Source: UBA11164 sp034376725 (GTDB lineage: Bacteria > Pseudomonadota > Gammaproteobacteria > Xanthomonadales > Xanthomonadaceae). From it: a stretch of 25,999 nt of DNA. The translations under genes and the position numbers were made by a program. The notes below the pieces were generated by a model. The model did no database searches. It had not been told where the DNA came from and saw only the letters and a program-made list of their open reading frames with translations. The stretch is from assembly GCA_034376725.1 (NCBI GenBank), contig JAXMJH010000038.1, positions 1 to 25,999 of the forward strand, read 5' to 3'. This document shows, piece by piece, positions 16,080 through 22,991 of this stretch (its first letter is position 1; each line of letters opens with the position of its first letter).

Positions 16080-16259
16080 CGAATAAGGTTAGATCATGCG
16101 CAGCCACGATCTGAACCGTTTATTGGACGAGTCCGGCCCAACAGATAGTTGGACGAAGCGCTACGCGGAGGAAGCCCCATTGCGGTGCCTGTGCGGTCAA
16201 GATGATGCCTCGCCCCCTCATCTGAGGGATGTCCTGGACCAACGCGAGGTTACCGCAAG

Positions 16260-16370
16260 ATGGAACCCCATGCCGCTACCGCAGCCGAGACTTTTTCCCG
16301 CAACTATCAACTGCACCTCAAACACCTCGCCCTCAACAGCGGCAAGGGTCAGGTCTTGCCTTTTGCCTAA
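16260..16370 (+). pseudogene. Possible tyrosine-recombinase N-terminal stub
   Basis: A 36-codon frame reads MEPHAATAAETFSRNYQLHL, then KHLALNSGK. A short F..RYQ.HLK.L.LNG-type segment opens the SAM-like DNA-binding domain of phage-type integrases found beside IS91-like elements. The similarity stops at the GGGTCAGGTC repeat (16346-16355) that precedes the RAYT fragment, as if that element had inserted here. The evidence is short and the call is tentative. Confidence 0.25.
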
Positions 16371-16576
16371 TGCTGCGGGTTTGGCCCCTTGTCTCGCCCG
16401 CTCCGGATCGAGTTCGAAGGCTCTGTCTACCACGTTACTTCGCGCGGCGATCGGCGTAAACCGATCTTCGAGGACGACATCGACCGCGCGGCATTGGTGT
16501 CGGTGGTCGAGCAAGGGCTGGGTCGGTTCGACGCGATCCTGTTTGCCTACTGCCTGATGGGAGCTGGGGTCAGGTC
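16346..16576 (+). mobile_element. Decayed RAYT element bounded by direct repeats
   Basis: The 10-base word GGGTCAGGTC occurs at 16346-16355, just before the transposase fragment, and at 16567-16576, just after its break point. Words of the form GGGTCAGGTCTTGCC commonly flank REP-associated tyrosine transposase genes in gammaproteobacteria. The arrangement looks like an element that lost its middle and 3' part, leaving both flanking repeats. Confidence 0.5.
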
Positions 16577-16595
16577 CAGCTTCGTAGCAAAATAG
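16389..16595 (+). pseudogene. REP-associated tyrosine transposase (RAYT, Y1 family), N-terminal fragment
   Basis: The frame from TTG 16389 reads SRPLRIEFEGSVYHVTSRGD and then RRKPIFEDDIDRAAL, and reaches FAYCLM, the classic opening of a Y1/IS200-like RAYT. Those proteins nick and move REP palindromes as single strands. After CLM the usual D-NHYHLL (HUH) motif is replaced by unrelated residues GAGVRSSFVAK and a stop, so both the HUH metal site and the catalytic Tyr are gone. The break near 16561 coincides with the downstream GGGTCAGGTC repeat. It cannot be active in cis. Confidence 0.8.
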
Positions 16596-16680
16596 CGGCC
16601 AGACTGATATTCATCACGAAGCGTTTTCAGTGAATGGCGGTCTGACACCAGTCGCAGACCCAAGGACAGATACCGACCCC

Positions 16681-17601
16681 ATGAGCACCACCAAAGGCCA
16701 GTCCCTCGAACTCTTCTTCATCGACGGCAAGCCCGACGGGATGCTGACCGCCGAAGTGTTCAACTGGACCGGTCATGTGTTGATGACGCCCCGCACGCAG
16801 TTGAGCTTGGCCTTGAAGCGGGTCGAGGCGCGTTACACCGGCGTCTATTTGCTGTTTGGCGAGGATGACGGCGGCCCGCTGGCCTATATCGGCGAGGGCG
16901 AGGACATCGGAGCGCGCATCAAGAATCACGATACCGCCAAGGACTGGTGGACCACGGCGGTGCTGATCACCACGGCCGGCAACAACCTCAACAAGGCCCA
17001 TGTGAAGTATCTGGAATCGCGCCTGGTGGAAGAAGCGCGGCGAATCGGCAAGATCGCGCTGGACAACGGCAACACGCCGCCGCGCCCGTCGCTGAGCGAG
17101 GCCGCCCGCGCCAACATGGAGAGTTTTTTCGAATACATCCTGATGGTGCTGCCGGCGTTGCGCATCGACAGTTTTCTGGCCCACACCCGGCCGACGCCGC
17201 AGGCCAGCGCCCCGCAGGCTGTCGGCGCGAGCCGCGACGCCGCGCTGGTGTTCGCGCTGCGCACCCCCAGGCACGGCATCGAGGCAACCGCTGTACTGGA
17301 TCACGGGGAGTTCGTCGTGCAGGCGGGTTCAAAGGCCAGCCAACGCTGGAAAGGCAAAGGGACCGAGCACACGGCCTATGCCAAGCCGTTTGCCGAGCTG
17401 GTGCACACCGGCGTGCTGGTGGATCACGGCGCCGGTCGCGTGTTCACCGACAACTACGCCTTCAAAAGCCCCAGTGCCGCAGCCGCCGTGGTCAACGGCC
17501 GCCCGGCCAACGGCACGATCGAATGGAAGCTGGCCAACGGTAAAACCTACAAGGACTGGGAAGCAGACAAGCTGGCGCAAGAAGGCGTGGCGGACGATTG
17601 A
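16681..17601 (+). CDS. GIY-YIG nuclease-family protein with C-terminal DUF4357
   Basis: A 306-residue protein. The GIY-YIG fold spans about 50-125 with all usual catalytic positions: G54-V55-Y56 and Y69-I70-G71 strands, R79 and H83 in the following helix (YIGEGEDIGARIKNH), and E112 in KYLESRL, the metal-binding Glu. A helical linker (about 135-165) leads to a DUF4357 domain at about 235-295, with KGTEHTAYAKPFAELVHTGV and the closing GKTYKDWE. Proteins with this layout are widespread single-gene accessory nucleases of unknown biological target, often seen near restriction or mobile loci. Start ATG 16681 is chosen because the protein character begins there. It sits between the RAYT remnant and the MNT/HEPN pair, within the accessory island. 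Confidence 0.88.
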   Translation: MSTTKGQSLELFFIDGKPDGMLTAEVFNWTGHVLMTPRTQLSLALKRVEARYTGVYLLFGEDDGGPLAYIGEGEDIGARIKNHDTAKDWWTTAVLITTAGNNLNKAHVKYLESRLVEEARRIGKIALDNGNTPPRPSLSEAARANMESFFEYILMVLPALRIDSFLAHTRPTPQASAPQAVGASRDAALVFALRTPRHGIEATAVLDHGEFVVQAGSKASQRWKGKGTEHTAYAKPFAELVHTGVLVDHGAGRVFTDNYAFKSPSAAAAVVNGRPANGTIEWKLANGKTYKDWEADKLAQEGVADD

Positions 17602-17700
17602 GCGGCCCTTGCCACCAGAGCGCGCCCTTTGGATCAACTCCGGTTTGACAGCGTCTTTGCTTGGGGCACGGTCGTGAAATATGCCTGTTGGGCTTGCACC

Positions 17701-17744
17701 TTGGAAGTTCACTATGTATGAACTATAGTTCACGATATGTGAAC
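17701..17744 (+). promoter_or_regulatory. Promoter with two tandem 17-bp operators for the MNT/HEPN pair
   Basis: Two dyads of the form GTTCA-N7-TGAAC lie at 17707-17723 and 17728-17744, offset by exactly 21 bp (two helical turns). The best sigma-70 promoter is TTGGAA (17701-17706) and TATAGT (17724-17729) with a 17-bp spacer, and that spacer is exactly the first dyad. The second dyad overlaps the end of the -10 and covers the predicted start near 17736. A GGAAG Shine-Dalgarno sits 5 bases before ATG 17762. The natural ligand is the winged-helix domain of the first gene product. Confidence 0.75.
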
Positions 17745-17761
17745 GTACTGCGGAAGCGCCC

Positions 17762-18343
17762 ATGAGCCTGCTTGGCGATGCACTGTTCACCACGACCCAG
17801 CAAGAGGTCCTGGGGCTGCTCTACGGTCAGCCGCAGCGCAGTTTCTATACCAAGGAGATCCTGCGCCTGACCGGGATGGGGGTGGCTACCATCAAGCGCG
17901 AGCTGGATCGGATGCTGGCGGCAGGCATCCTGACCATGAAGCGCGTGGGCAATCAGCATCATTACCAGGCCAACGCGGGTTGTCCGATCTTCGCGGAATT
18001 GCGCGCCATCGTCTGCAAGACCTTCGGTGTGGCAGGGGTGCTCAAGGCGGCGCTGCTGCCGCTGGCGGACGGCCTCGATCAGGCGTTTGTGTTCGGCTCG
18101 GTTGCTGCCGGCAAGGAAGACTCGGGCAGCGACATCGACTTGCTGCTCATCGGCGAGATCGGATATGCCGACATCGTGAAGGCGCTTTATCCGGCGCAGC
18201 AAACCCTGGGCCGGGAGATCAATCCAAAGCTGTACACACCCGCCGAATGGCAACGCAAACTGGCCGCCGACGATGCTTTCGTTCGGGAAGTGATGCGGCA
18301 GCCGCGTCTGATTGTTTTGGGAGCGATGGATGAGCCTGGATAA
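17762..18343 (+). CDS. Nucleotidyltransferase (MNT) with N-terminal winged helix, antitoxin-like
   Basis: A 193-residue protein with two parts. Residues 10-70 form an ArsR-like winged helix (TKEILRLTGMGVATIKRELD, then a wing at RVGNQHHYQAN). Residues about 95-190 are a minimal nucleotidyltransferase with G112-S113 and the acidic pair D124/D126 in SGSDIDLLLIG, the GS-x10-DxD signature of MNT proteins. In MntA/HepT-type modules the MNT protein transfers AMP to its HEPN partner and neutralises it. The winged helix suggests it also represses its own promoter, which carries two well-formed dyads. Its last codons overlap the HEPN gene by 14 bases, so the two are translated as a pair. Confidence 0.88.
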   Translation: MSLLGDALFTTTQQEVLGLLYGQPQRSFYTKEILRLTGMGVATIKRELDRMLAAGILTMKRVGNQHHYQANAGCPIFAELRAIVCKTFGVAGVLKAALLPLADGLDQAFVFGSVAAGKEDSGSDIDLLLIGEIGYADIVKALYPAQQTLGREINPKLYTPAEWQRKLAADDAFVREVMRQPRLIVLGAMDEPG

Positions 18344-18770
18344 CTTGGTCGGGATAAGCCTGGATCGGGTGGAGGCAAACGCCGCTACGATAAAACGTCT
18401 GCTGCAGGCCGCCGCGCGCAATCTGGCGGATGCCCAGGTGACGGATATCAGCGCTGAGCTGCGATTCGACGCGGCCTACAAGGCGATCTTGCAGCTCGCC
18501 AACGCCGCCTTGCAGGCGCACGGATACCGCACGCTCACCAGCAAGCCGGGTCATCACATGACCATGCTACAAACGCTCGGCATGACCCTGGATATCGACA
18601 GGGACACCGTGATTGTCCTGGACGCCCTGCGCAAACAACGCAATGTGGTGGATTATTCAGGCGACCTTGTCTCGGAGCAGCTCGTGAATGAATGCTGCCA
18701 ACAGGCAGCGGCGGTGCAACAGGCCATGTTCGATTGGCTGCGACAGCATCATCCGGCATGGCTGGAATAG
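18330..18770 (+). CDS. HEPN-domain protein, toxin-like partner of the MNT protein
   Basis: A 146-residue all-helical protein. Start ATG 18330 overlaps the end of the MNT gene and has GGGAG upstream. The sequence has a HEPN pattern: a helix with FDAAYKAILQLANAALQAHG, a variable loop (TLTSKPGHHMTMLQTLG), then LDALRKQRNVVDYSGD. HEPN RNases carry R-x4-6-H at this spot; here R104-N105 is followed by Y109 where His would be. The same R-K/R-x-R-N-x-x-x-Y pattern occurs, as I recall, in a branch of HEPN proteins paired with MNT genes. Either this branch cuts RNA by a different residue set or the domain acts by binding. In a known MNT/HEPN system a Tyr close to this motif is the AMP acceptor. Confidence 0.82.
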   Translation: MSLDNLVGISLDRVEANAATIKRLLQAAARNLADAQVTDISAELRFDAAYKAILQLANAALQAHGYRTLTSKPGHHMTMLQTLGMTLDIDRDTVIVLDALRKQRNVVDYSGDLVSEQLVNECCQQAAAVQQAMFDWLRQHHPAWLE

Positions 18771-18795
18771 CAGCTCCTCGACGCCCGTGCCGGGG

Positions 18796-19389
18796 CTATT
18801 CGGCATCGGCGTGCCCATCGGCTGCAGGCAGCGGATGCAGCTCCACGATCGCCTCGATTTCCACCGCGATGTTCGATGGCAGCGACTGCATGCCGACCGC
18901 AGCGCGGGCGCCCTTCCCCGCCTCGCCGAAGGCGACCACCATCAGGTCGGAAAACCCGTTGATCACCTTCGGGTGGTCGGTGAATTCCTCGCTGGCGTTG
19001 ACCATCCCCAGAATCCGCACGAACTGCTTCACCCGCGACAGCTCGCCAACTGCGTTCTTGATTGTCGCCAGCATGCACAAGCCGGTCAGCTCGGCCGACC
19101 TTGCGCCCTGCTCGACGCTGAGGTCGCGCCCCACCTTGCCGGTGGTGAACGGCCGGCCGCATTCGCCGTGGCCGGACAGAAACAGCAGGTTGCCGGCCTG
19201 GCGCGAGGTGAAATAGGTGGCCACCGGGCTGGTGGGTTCCGGCAGGCTGTAGCCGGCGGCGGCCAGCCGCATCTCCGGGGTTTCGGCGGTCGCTTCCTGG
19301 GCGGCGAGGTTGAAGCAGAGCCCGCACAGCAGCGACAAAAGCGCAAGGCGACGAAGCGCGTCGCCGGCGGCATTGCTGATTCGAGTCAT
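18796..19389 (-). CDS. Exported RidA/YjgF-family protein lacking the catalytic Arg
   Basis: A 197-residue protein. Start ATG 19389 is preferred because GGGAG lies 9 bases upstream; an ATG at 19398 abuts that same GGGAG. Residues 12-30 (LRRLALLSLLCGLCFNLAAQ) form a signal peptide, so the protein should be periplasmic. The RidA core follows (YFTSRQAGNLLFLSGHGECG, ...MLATIKNAVGELSRVKQFVR, ...LPSNIAVEIEAIVEL). Canonical RidA hydrolyses reactive 2-aminoacrylate and other imines in the cytosol and uses an Arg just before the LP of the VEVARLP motif; the aligned residue here is S169 (GMQSLP). It is thus probably not an imine deaminase. It converges on the HEPN gene, with 25 bases between the stop codons. 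Confidence 0.85.
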   Translation of the reverse strand: MTRISNAAGDALRRLALLSLLCGLCFNLAAQEATAETPEMRLAAAGYSLPEPTSPVATYFTSRQAGNLLFLSGHGECGRPFTTGKVGRDLSVEQGARSAELTGLCMLATIKNAVGELSRVKQFVRILGMVNASEEFTDHPKVINGFSDLMVVAFGEAGKGARAAVGMQSLPSNIAVEIEAIVELHPLPAADGHADAE

Positions 19390-19877
19390 GGTCGTCATCT
19401 CCCGGCTTGGTCTGAGTGCGTTTGAGCGGGACTATACCGTCTGCGCGCGACCGTGCGTTGCTGCCGCTTGCCCTGGGTACGGGTCGTCGGCAGAAAGCCG
19501 CGCCAACTACCCGCGTTGTCGGTGCACGGCCAGGTCTACTCCGCTGCCGGGAAGCATGCGGATTGAGACGTTCGGCAGCGCATCGAGCGGGGCACCGTTG
19601 CCCCTATTCGGGGGCCTTGGCATTGCGCATGCGCTGCATGCTGATGGGCTACGCGGTGGCCGGAGGTACACGGGCGATTGGAGATGCGCGGGCGGTTGGC
19701 TTTGCTCGCATGCGTGAGCGAGCGGATTTAACCTGCGGAATCAACACTTTGGATGACGGCAAAGCCTCGCCAGGCCGGCCAAATTTGCGAACACGGGATT
19801 CCTGCACCGGGATATCCGCACTTGCCAAGCCGGCCGGCTGAAGGCACTGTTCGGGATCGCATACGCCCGAGTACGTC
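19390..19877. other. Divergent intergenic region before fadH
   Basis: About 490 bases between the RidA-like gene and fadH. Open frames on both strands look like noise. A weak RpoN-like word (TTGGCA...ATGCG) lies at 19617-19633 and was not accepted. No convincing promoter, repeat or RNA gene was found. Confidence 0.5.
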
Positions 19878-21899
19878 ATGACCGCCGACCGCTATCCGAA
19901 TCTGTTTGCTCCGCTCGACCTCGGCTTCACCACGCTGGCCAATCGCGTGCTGATGGGCTCGATGCACACCGGGCTGGAAGACCGCGCCCGAGACTTCCCG
20001 AAGCTGGCTGCGTATTTCGCCGAGCGGGCGCGCGGCGGCGTCGGGCTGATGGTGACCGGCGGTTTTTCGCCCAATCTGGTCGGTTGGCTGAAACCCTTTG
20101 CCAGCAAGCTGAGCTGGCCGTGGGAGGTGCGCAGGCACCGGCAGGTGACCGGGGCAGTACACGCCGAGGGCGGCAAGCTGTGCATGCAGCTGCTGCACGC
20201 CGGGCGCTATGCCTACCATCCGCTGTCGGTGGCGCCCAGCGTGCTGCAGGCGCCGATCAATCCGTTCAAGCCGCGCGCGCTCAGCCATAAGGGCGTGGAG
20301 CGGCACATCGGCGACTTCGCCAACGCCGCCCGGCTGGCGCGCGAGGCCGGCTACGACGGCGTCGAGGTGATGGGCTCGGAGGGTTATCTGATCAACGAGT
20401 TCATCGCGCCACGCACCAACAAGCGTGACGACCGCTGGGGCGGCAACGCCGAGAAGCGGATGCGCTTCGCGGTGGAGATCGTGCGCCGGGTGCGCGAGGC
20501 CTGCGGGCCGGATTTCATCGTGATCTACCGGCTGTCGATGCTGGATCTGGTCGAGGGCGGCTCGGACTGGGAAGAGGTCATCGCCCAGGCCAAGGCCGTG
20601 GAGGCCGCCGGCGCGACGATCATCAACACCGGCATCGGCTGGCACGAGGCGCGGGTGCCGACCATCGCCACCTCGGTGCCGCGCGCGGCGTTTGCCGGGG
20701 TGACCGCCAAGCTCAAGCCGCATGTCGGCGTGCCGCTGATCGCCACCAACCGGATCAACATGCCCGATGTCGCCGAGCGCATTCTCGCCACCGGCCAGGC
20801 CGACATGGTGTCGATGGCCCGCCCGCTGCTGGCCGACCCGGACTGGGTGAACAAGGCCCGCGACGGCCGCACCGATGAGATCAACACCTGTATCGCGTGC
20901 AATCAGGCCTGCCTGGACCACGTTTTCGTCAACAAGGCCGCCAGTTGTCTGGTCAATCCGCGCGCCTGCGCCGAGACCGAGTTGAACTACCAGCCGACAT
21001 CGAACCCGAAGAAGATCGCCGTGGTCGGCGCAGGCCCGGCCGGTCTGGCCTGCGCCACGGTGGCCGCCGAGCGCGGCCATGCCGTGACTCTGTTCGAGGC
21101 AGCCGGCGAGATCGGCGGCCAGTTCAATCTGGCCAAACTGATTCCCGGCAAGGAGGAGTTTCACGAAACCCTGCGCTATTTCCGCAAGCGTATCCAGACC
21201 ACGGGCGTCGCGCTTTGGGTGAACACCCGGGTCAGCGCCGAGCTGCTGGCGGACTTCGACGAGGTGGTGCTGGCGACCGGCGTCGTGCCGCGCCCGGTCC
21301 GTCTGCCGGGCACCGATGCCGGCGCCGTGCACGGCTATCTGGACGTGCTCAGCGGCCGGGTGACGCCGGGCAAGCGGGTCGCGCTGATCGGCGCCGGCGG
21401 CATCGGTTTCGATGTCGCCGAGTTTCTGGTCCACGAAGGGCCACCGCCCAGCCTCGATACGCCGCGCTGGATGGCCGAGTGGGGTGTCGACCCGACCTTC
21501 GAAGCGCGCGCCGGGCTGGTCCGACCCGAGCCCGAGCCGCCGGCGCGGGAAATCTGGCTGCTCCAGCGCAGCGCCGGAAAGCCCGGTGCGCGTCTGGGCA
21601 AGACCACCGGCTGGATTCACCGGGCCACGCTGAAGGCCAAGGGCGTGAAGATGCTGGGTGGCGTGGAGTATCGCGGCGTCGAGCCGGCCGGCCTGCGGAT
21701 CGCGGTGGACGGCAAGGAGCGCCTGCTGGAAGTCGACGACATCGTGATCTGTGCCGGCCAGGAGCCGCTGCGCGAGCTGGTCGAGCCGCTGCAGGCAGCC
21801 GGCAAGTCGCCGCACCTCATCGGCGGCGCCGATTTGGCTGCCGAGCTGGACGCCAAACGGGCGATCGATCAGGGCAGCCGGCTGGCGGCACGGCTGTAG
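19878..21899 (+). CDS. fadH: NADPH-dependent 2,4-dienoyl-CoA reductase
   Basis: A 673-residue iron-sulfur flavoenzyme that reduces 2,4-dienoyl-CoA during beta-oxidation of unsaturated fatty acids. The N-terminal TIM barrel binds FMN and follows the Old Yellow Enzyme fold, with the proton donor pair at Y170 (GSEGYLINEF) and H256 (GWHEARVPTIAT). Four cysteines, C338, C341, C345 and C357 (CIACNQACLDHVF...SCLVNPRAC), hold the 4Fe-4S cluster. The C-terminal half carries the FAD/NADPH parts, with VVGAGPAGLACATVAAERG near 380 and a second GAGGIGFDVAEFL. Length equals that of the E. coli enzyme and no motif is missing. The ribosome binding site is weak. It appears to be a single-gene unit. Confidence 0.96.
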   Translation: MTADRYPNLFAPLDLGFTTLANRVLMGSMHTGLEDRARDFPKLAAYFAERARGGVGLMVTGGFSPNLVGWLKPFASKLSWPWEVRRHRQVTGAVHAEGGKLCMQLLHAGRYAYHPLSVAPSVLQAPINPFKPRALSHKGVERHIGDFANAARLAREAGYDGVEVMGSEGYLINEFIAPRTNKRDDRWGGNAEKRMRFAVEIVRRVREACGPDFIVIYRLSMLDLVEGGSDWEEVIAQAKAVEAAGATIINTGIGWHEARVPTIATSVPRAAFAGVTAKLKPHVGVPLIATNRINMPDVAERILATGQADMVSMARPLLADPDWVNKARDGRTDEINTCIACNQACLDHVFVNKAASCLVNPRACAETELNYQPTSNPKKIAVVGAGPAGLACATVAAERGHAVTLFEAAGEIGGQFNLAKLIPGKEEFHETLRYFRKRIQTTGVALWVNTRVSAELLADFDEVVLATGVVPRPVRLPGTDAGAVHGYLDVLSGRVTPGKRVALIGAGGIGFDVAEFLVHEGPPPSLDTPRWMAEWGVDPTFEARAGLVRPEPEPPAREIWLLQRSAGKPGARLGKTTGWIHRATLKAKGVKMLGGVEYRGVEPAGLRIAVDGKERLLEVDDIVICAGQEPLRELVEPLQAAGKSPHLIGGADLAAELDAKRAIDQGSRLAARL

Positions 21900-22157
21900 C
21901 CGGCGGCCTCGAAACACCTGAGCGGCACGGCAAACCGCGTCCAACCGGCCGCGCCCGGCGCGATGGAGCAAACACTCGATCGCGGCACGCTAGGCTATGC
22001 CCTGGATACGGCGCACTGCCGTTAAGGTTCGGTTGGCCCTACGGCCATTACAGTGCGCCACGGAACGCGATTGTTGCACCGCAGCAATCACTGGGCCGCT
22101 GACCACCCGGTCAGCGCGCTTCCGGCGACCGTTCGTCGGAGCATCCCCATCACGCCA

Positions 22158-22189
22158 GGCCGCTGGCGGCCCCAGGCTTTCGTTTTTTT
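22158..22189 (+). terminator. Possible intrinsic terminator downstream of fadH
   Basis: A GC-rich 6-bp stem (GGCCGC/GCGGCC) is followed after 11 bases by seven T residues (22183-22189). The gap is long and the T-run also belongs to the loop of the next dyad, so this could equally be part of a regulatory leader for the gene at 22265. Confidence 0.3.
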
Positions 22190-22227
22190 CGTGTTACGAA
22201 AGCACAACCCCTCTGTTTGCGGGGTTG
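22176..22227 (+). promoter_or_regulatory. Two adjacent dyads in the leader of the cell wall hydrolase gene
   Basis: GCTTTCGT...ACGAAAGC (8-bp perfect arms, 12-base T-rich loop) is followed two bases later by CAACCCC...GGGGTTG (7-bp perfect arms, 9-base loop). They end 37 bases before the ATG at 22265. As RNA they would make two successive stem-loops, as operators two binding sites; sequence alone does not decide. Confidence 0.35.
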
Positions 22228-22264
22228 GAGGTCGGAGCGGCGTAACGGAGCAAGGAGAACAACA

Positions 22265-22711
22265 ATGAAACTGGCCTGGATTCTCTGGTTGGCCAATCTG
22301 CTGCCGCAGCCTGTGGCAGACCCCCTGTGTCTGACCACCACCCTCTATCTCGAAGCCCGCGACCAGTCCGTTGCCGGCCAGCAGGCCGTCGCCGAAGTGG
22401 CCCTGCGCCGTGCCGAAAGCGGCATATGGGGCGATTCGGTGTGCGCAACCGTCACCGCTCACAAGCAATTCGCGCCGGGCTTCATGCATCCCGGCCATCG
22501 CCTGAAGAATGCCCAGGCCTGGCAGGAAGCGGCGGAAATCGCCTTCGCCCGCCATTACGAGTGGCGCTTGCCGGCCGCCGAGCGGCGCGAGTTGGTGCCC
22601 GGCGCCAGCCATTTCGCGGCGCATGACCTGGTGGAGCCGGCTTGGGCGAACCATCCGGTCGCGGTGATCGGCGATCACAGCTTCTATCGCGTCATGCGGC
22701 TGGCGCCCTGA
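22265..22711 (+). CDS. SleB-like cell wall hydrolase (Hydrolase_2 family)
   Basis: A 148-residue protein. Start ATG 22265 has an excellent AAGGAG upstream; the frame runs back to 22217 without a better start. A short hydrophobic leader (2-18) suggests export. The family signature is complete: LTTTLYLEARDQSVAGQQAV with the catalytic Glu at 30, VALRRAESG...W.DSVC, then HKQFAPGF, and LVPGASHFAAHDLVEPAW near the C terminus. Relatives include the spore cortex lytic enzyme SleB and phage or housekeeping hydrolases that cleave peptidoglycan glycan strands as lytic transglycosylases. Gammaproteobacteria do not form spores, so a role in wall turnover or a phage origin is likely; no other phage genes are nearby. 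Confidence 0.88.
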   Translation: MKLAWILWLANLLPQPVADPLCLTTTLYLEARDQSVAGQQAVAEVALRRAESGIWGDSVCATVTAHKQFAPGFMHPGHRLKNAQAWQEAAEIAFARHYEWRLPAAERRELVPGASHFAAHDLVEPAWANHPVAVIGDHSFYRVMRLAP

Positions 22712-22782
22712 TGGCCCGCGCCCTGCTCTGGCTGTTTCGCGACGCGATCCTCAGGCCACGGCCGTTTCCGCCACGGCGTTGA
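22711..22782 (+). CDS. Possible 23-residue coupled ORF
   Basis: ATG 22711 overlaps the stop of the hydrolase gene (TGATG). The frame encodes MARALLWLFRDAILRPRPFP and PRR, a short amphipathic, Arg/Pro-rich peptide. The stop-start overlap is what translational coupling looks like, but at this length it may be chance. Confidence 0.2.
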   Translation: MARALLWLFRDAILRPRPFPPRR

Positions 22783-22991
22783 ACGACGACGCGCAGTCGT
22801 TTGCGCCGATCCGACGCCGCACACCCGGATTCGGGATTGCTCGCGACTGCACCCATCAAATGACCGGTTTGCTCCGGCGCAGCCGGTTTGCAATCGCCGC
22901 ACGAACTTCGGCCGGTGCTGTCCGGCCGAGTGCCGGCTTTCCCTGGCGTCTGTCTGACAGTAACCCCTCAGCCAACCGGAGCAGGAACCGA
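22783..22991. other. Short convergent intergenic region
   Basis: About 210 bases between the hydrolase and the stress-protein gene, which converge. It holds a 7-bp perfect hairpin, CGGCCGG-TGCTGT-CCGGCCG (22909-22928), without a T-run on either side; it may still stop or protect transcripts from both directions. Confidence 0.4.

Larger units (their letters stand above)
21900..22264. other. Intergenic region with several hairpins before the cell wall hydrolase gene
   Basis: About 365 bases. Three inverted repeats lie in its last 110 bases: GGCCGC-TG-GCGGCC (22158-22171), GCTTTCGT/ACGAAAGC (22176-22183 with 22196-22203) and CAACCCC/GGGGTTG (22205-22211 with 22221-22227). The first 260 bases show no clear feature. 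Confidence 0.55.

Noticed and set aside
16072..16120. Integron attC site after the membrane protein gene (GGCTAAC...GGTTAG)
   Set aside because: The core does not fit RYYYAAC, no matching downstream GTTRRRY arm with attC-like structure was found, and no integron integrase is in the window.
19617..19633. Second sigma-54 promoter before fadH
   Set aside because: TTGGCAT and GG-N10-GC are present, but the -12 block is ATGCG instead of TTGCW and the site is over 200 bases from the gene; a chance match in GC-rich DNA is likely.
19728..21971. A 747-codon minus-strand frame opposite fadH
   Set aside because: Long only because of GC-rich third positions on the other strand; fadH on the plus strand has every catalytic and cluster residue.
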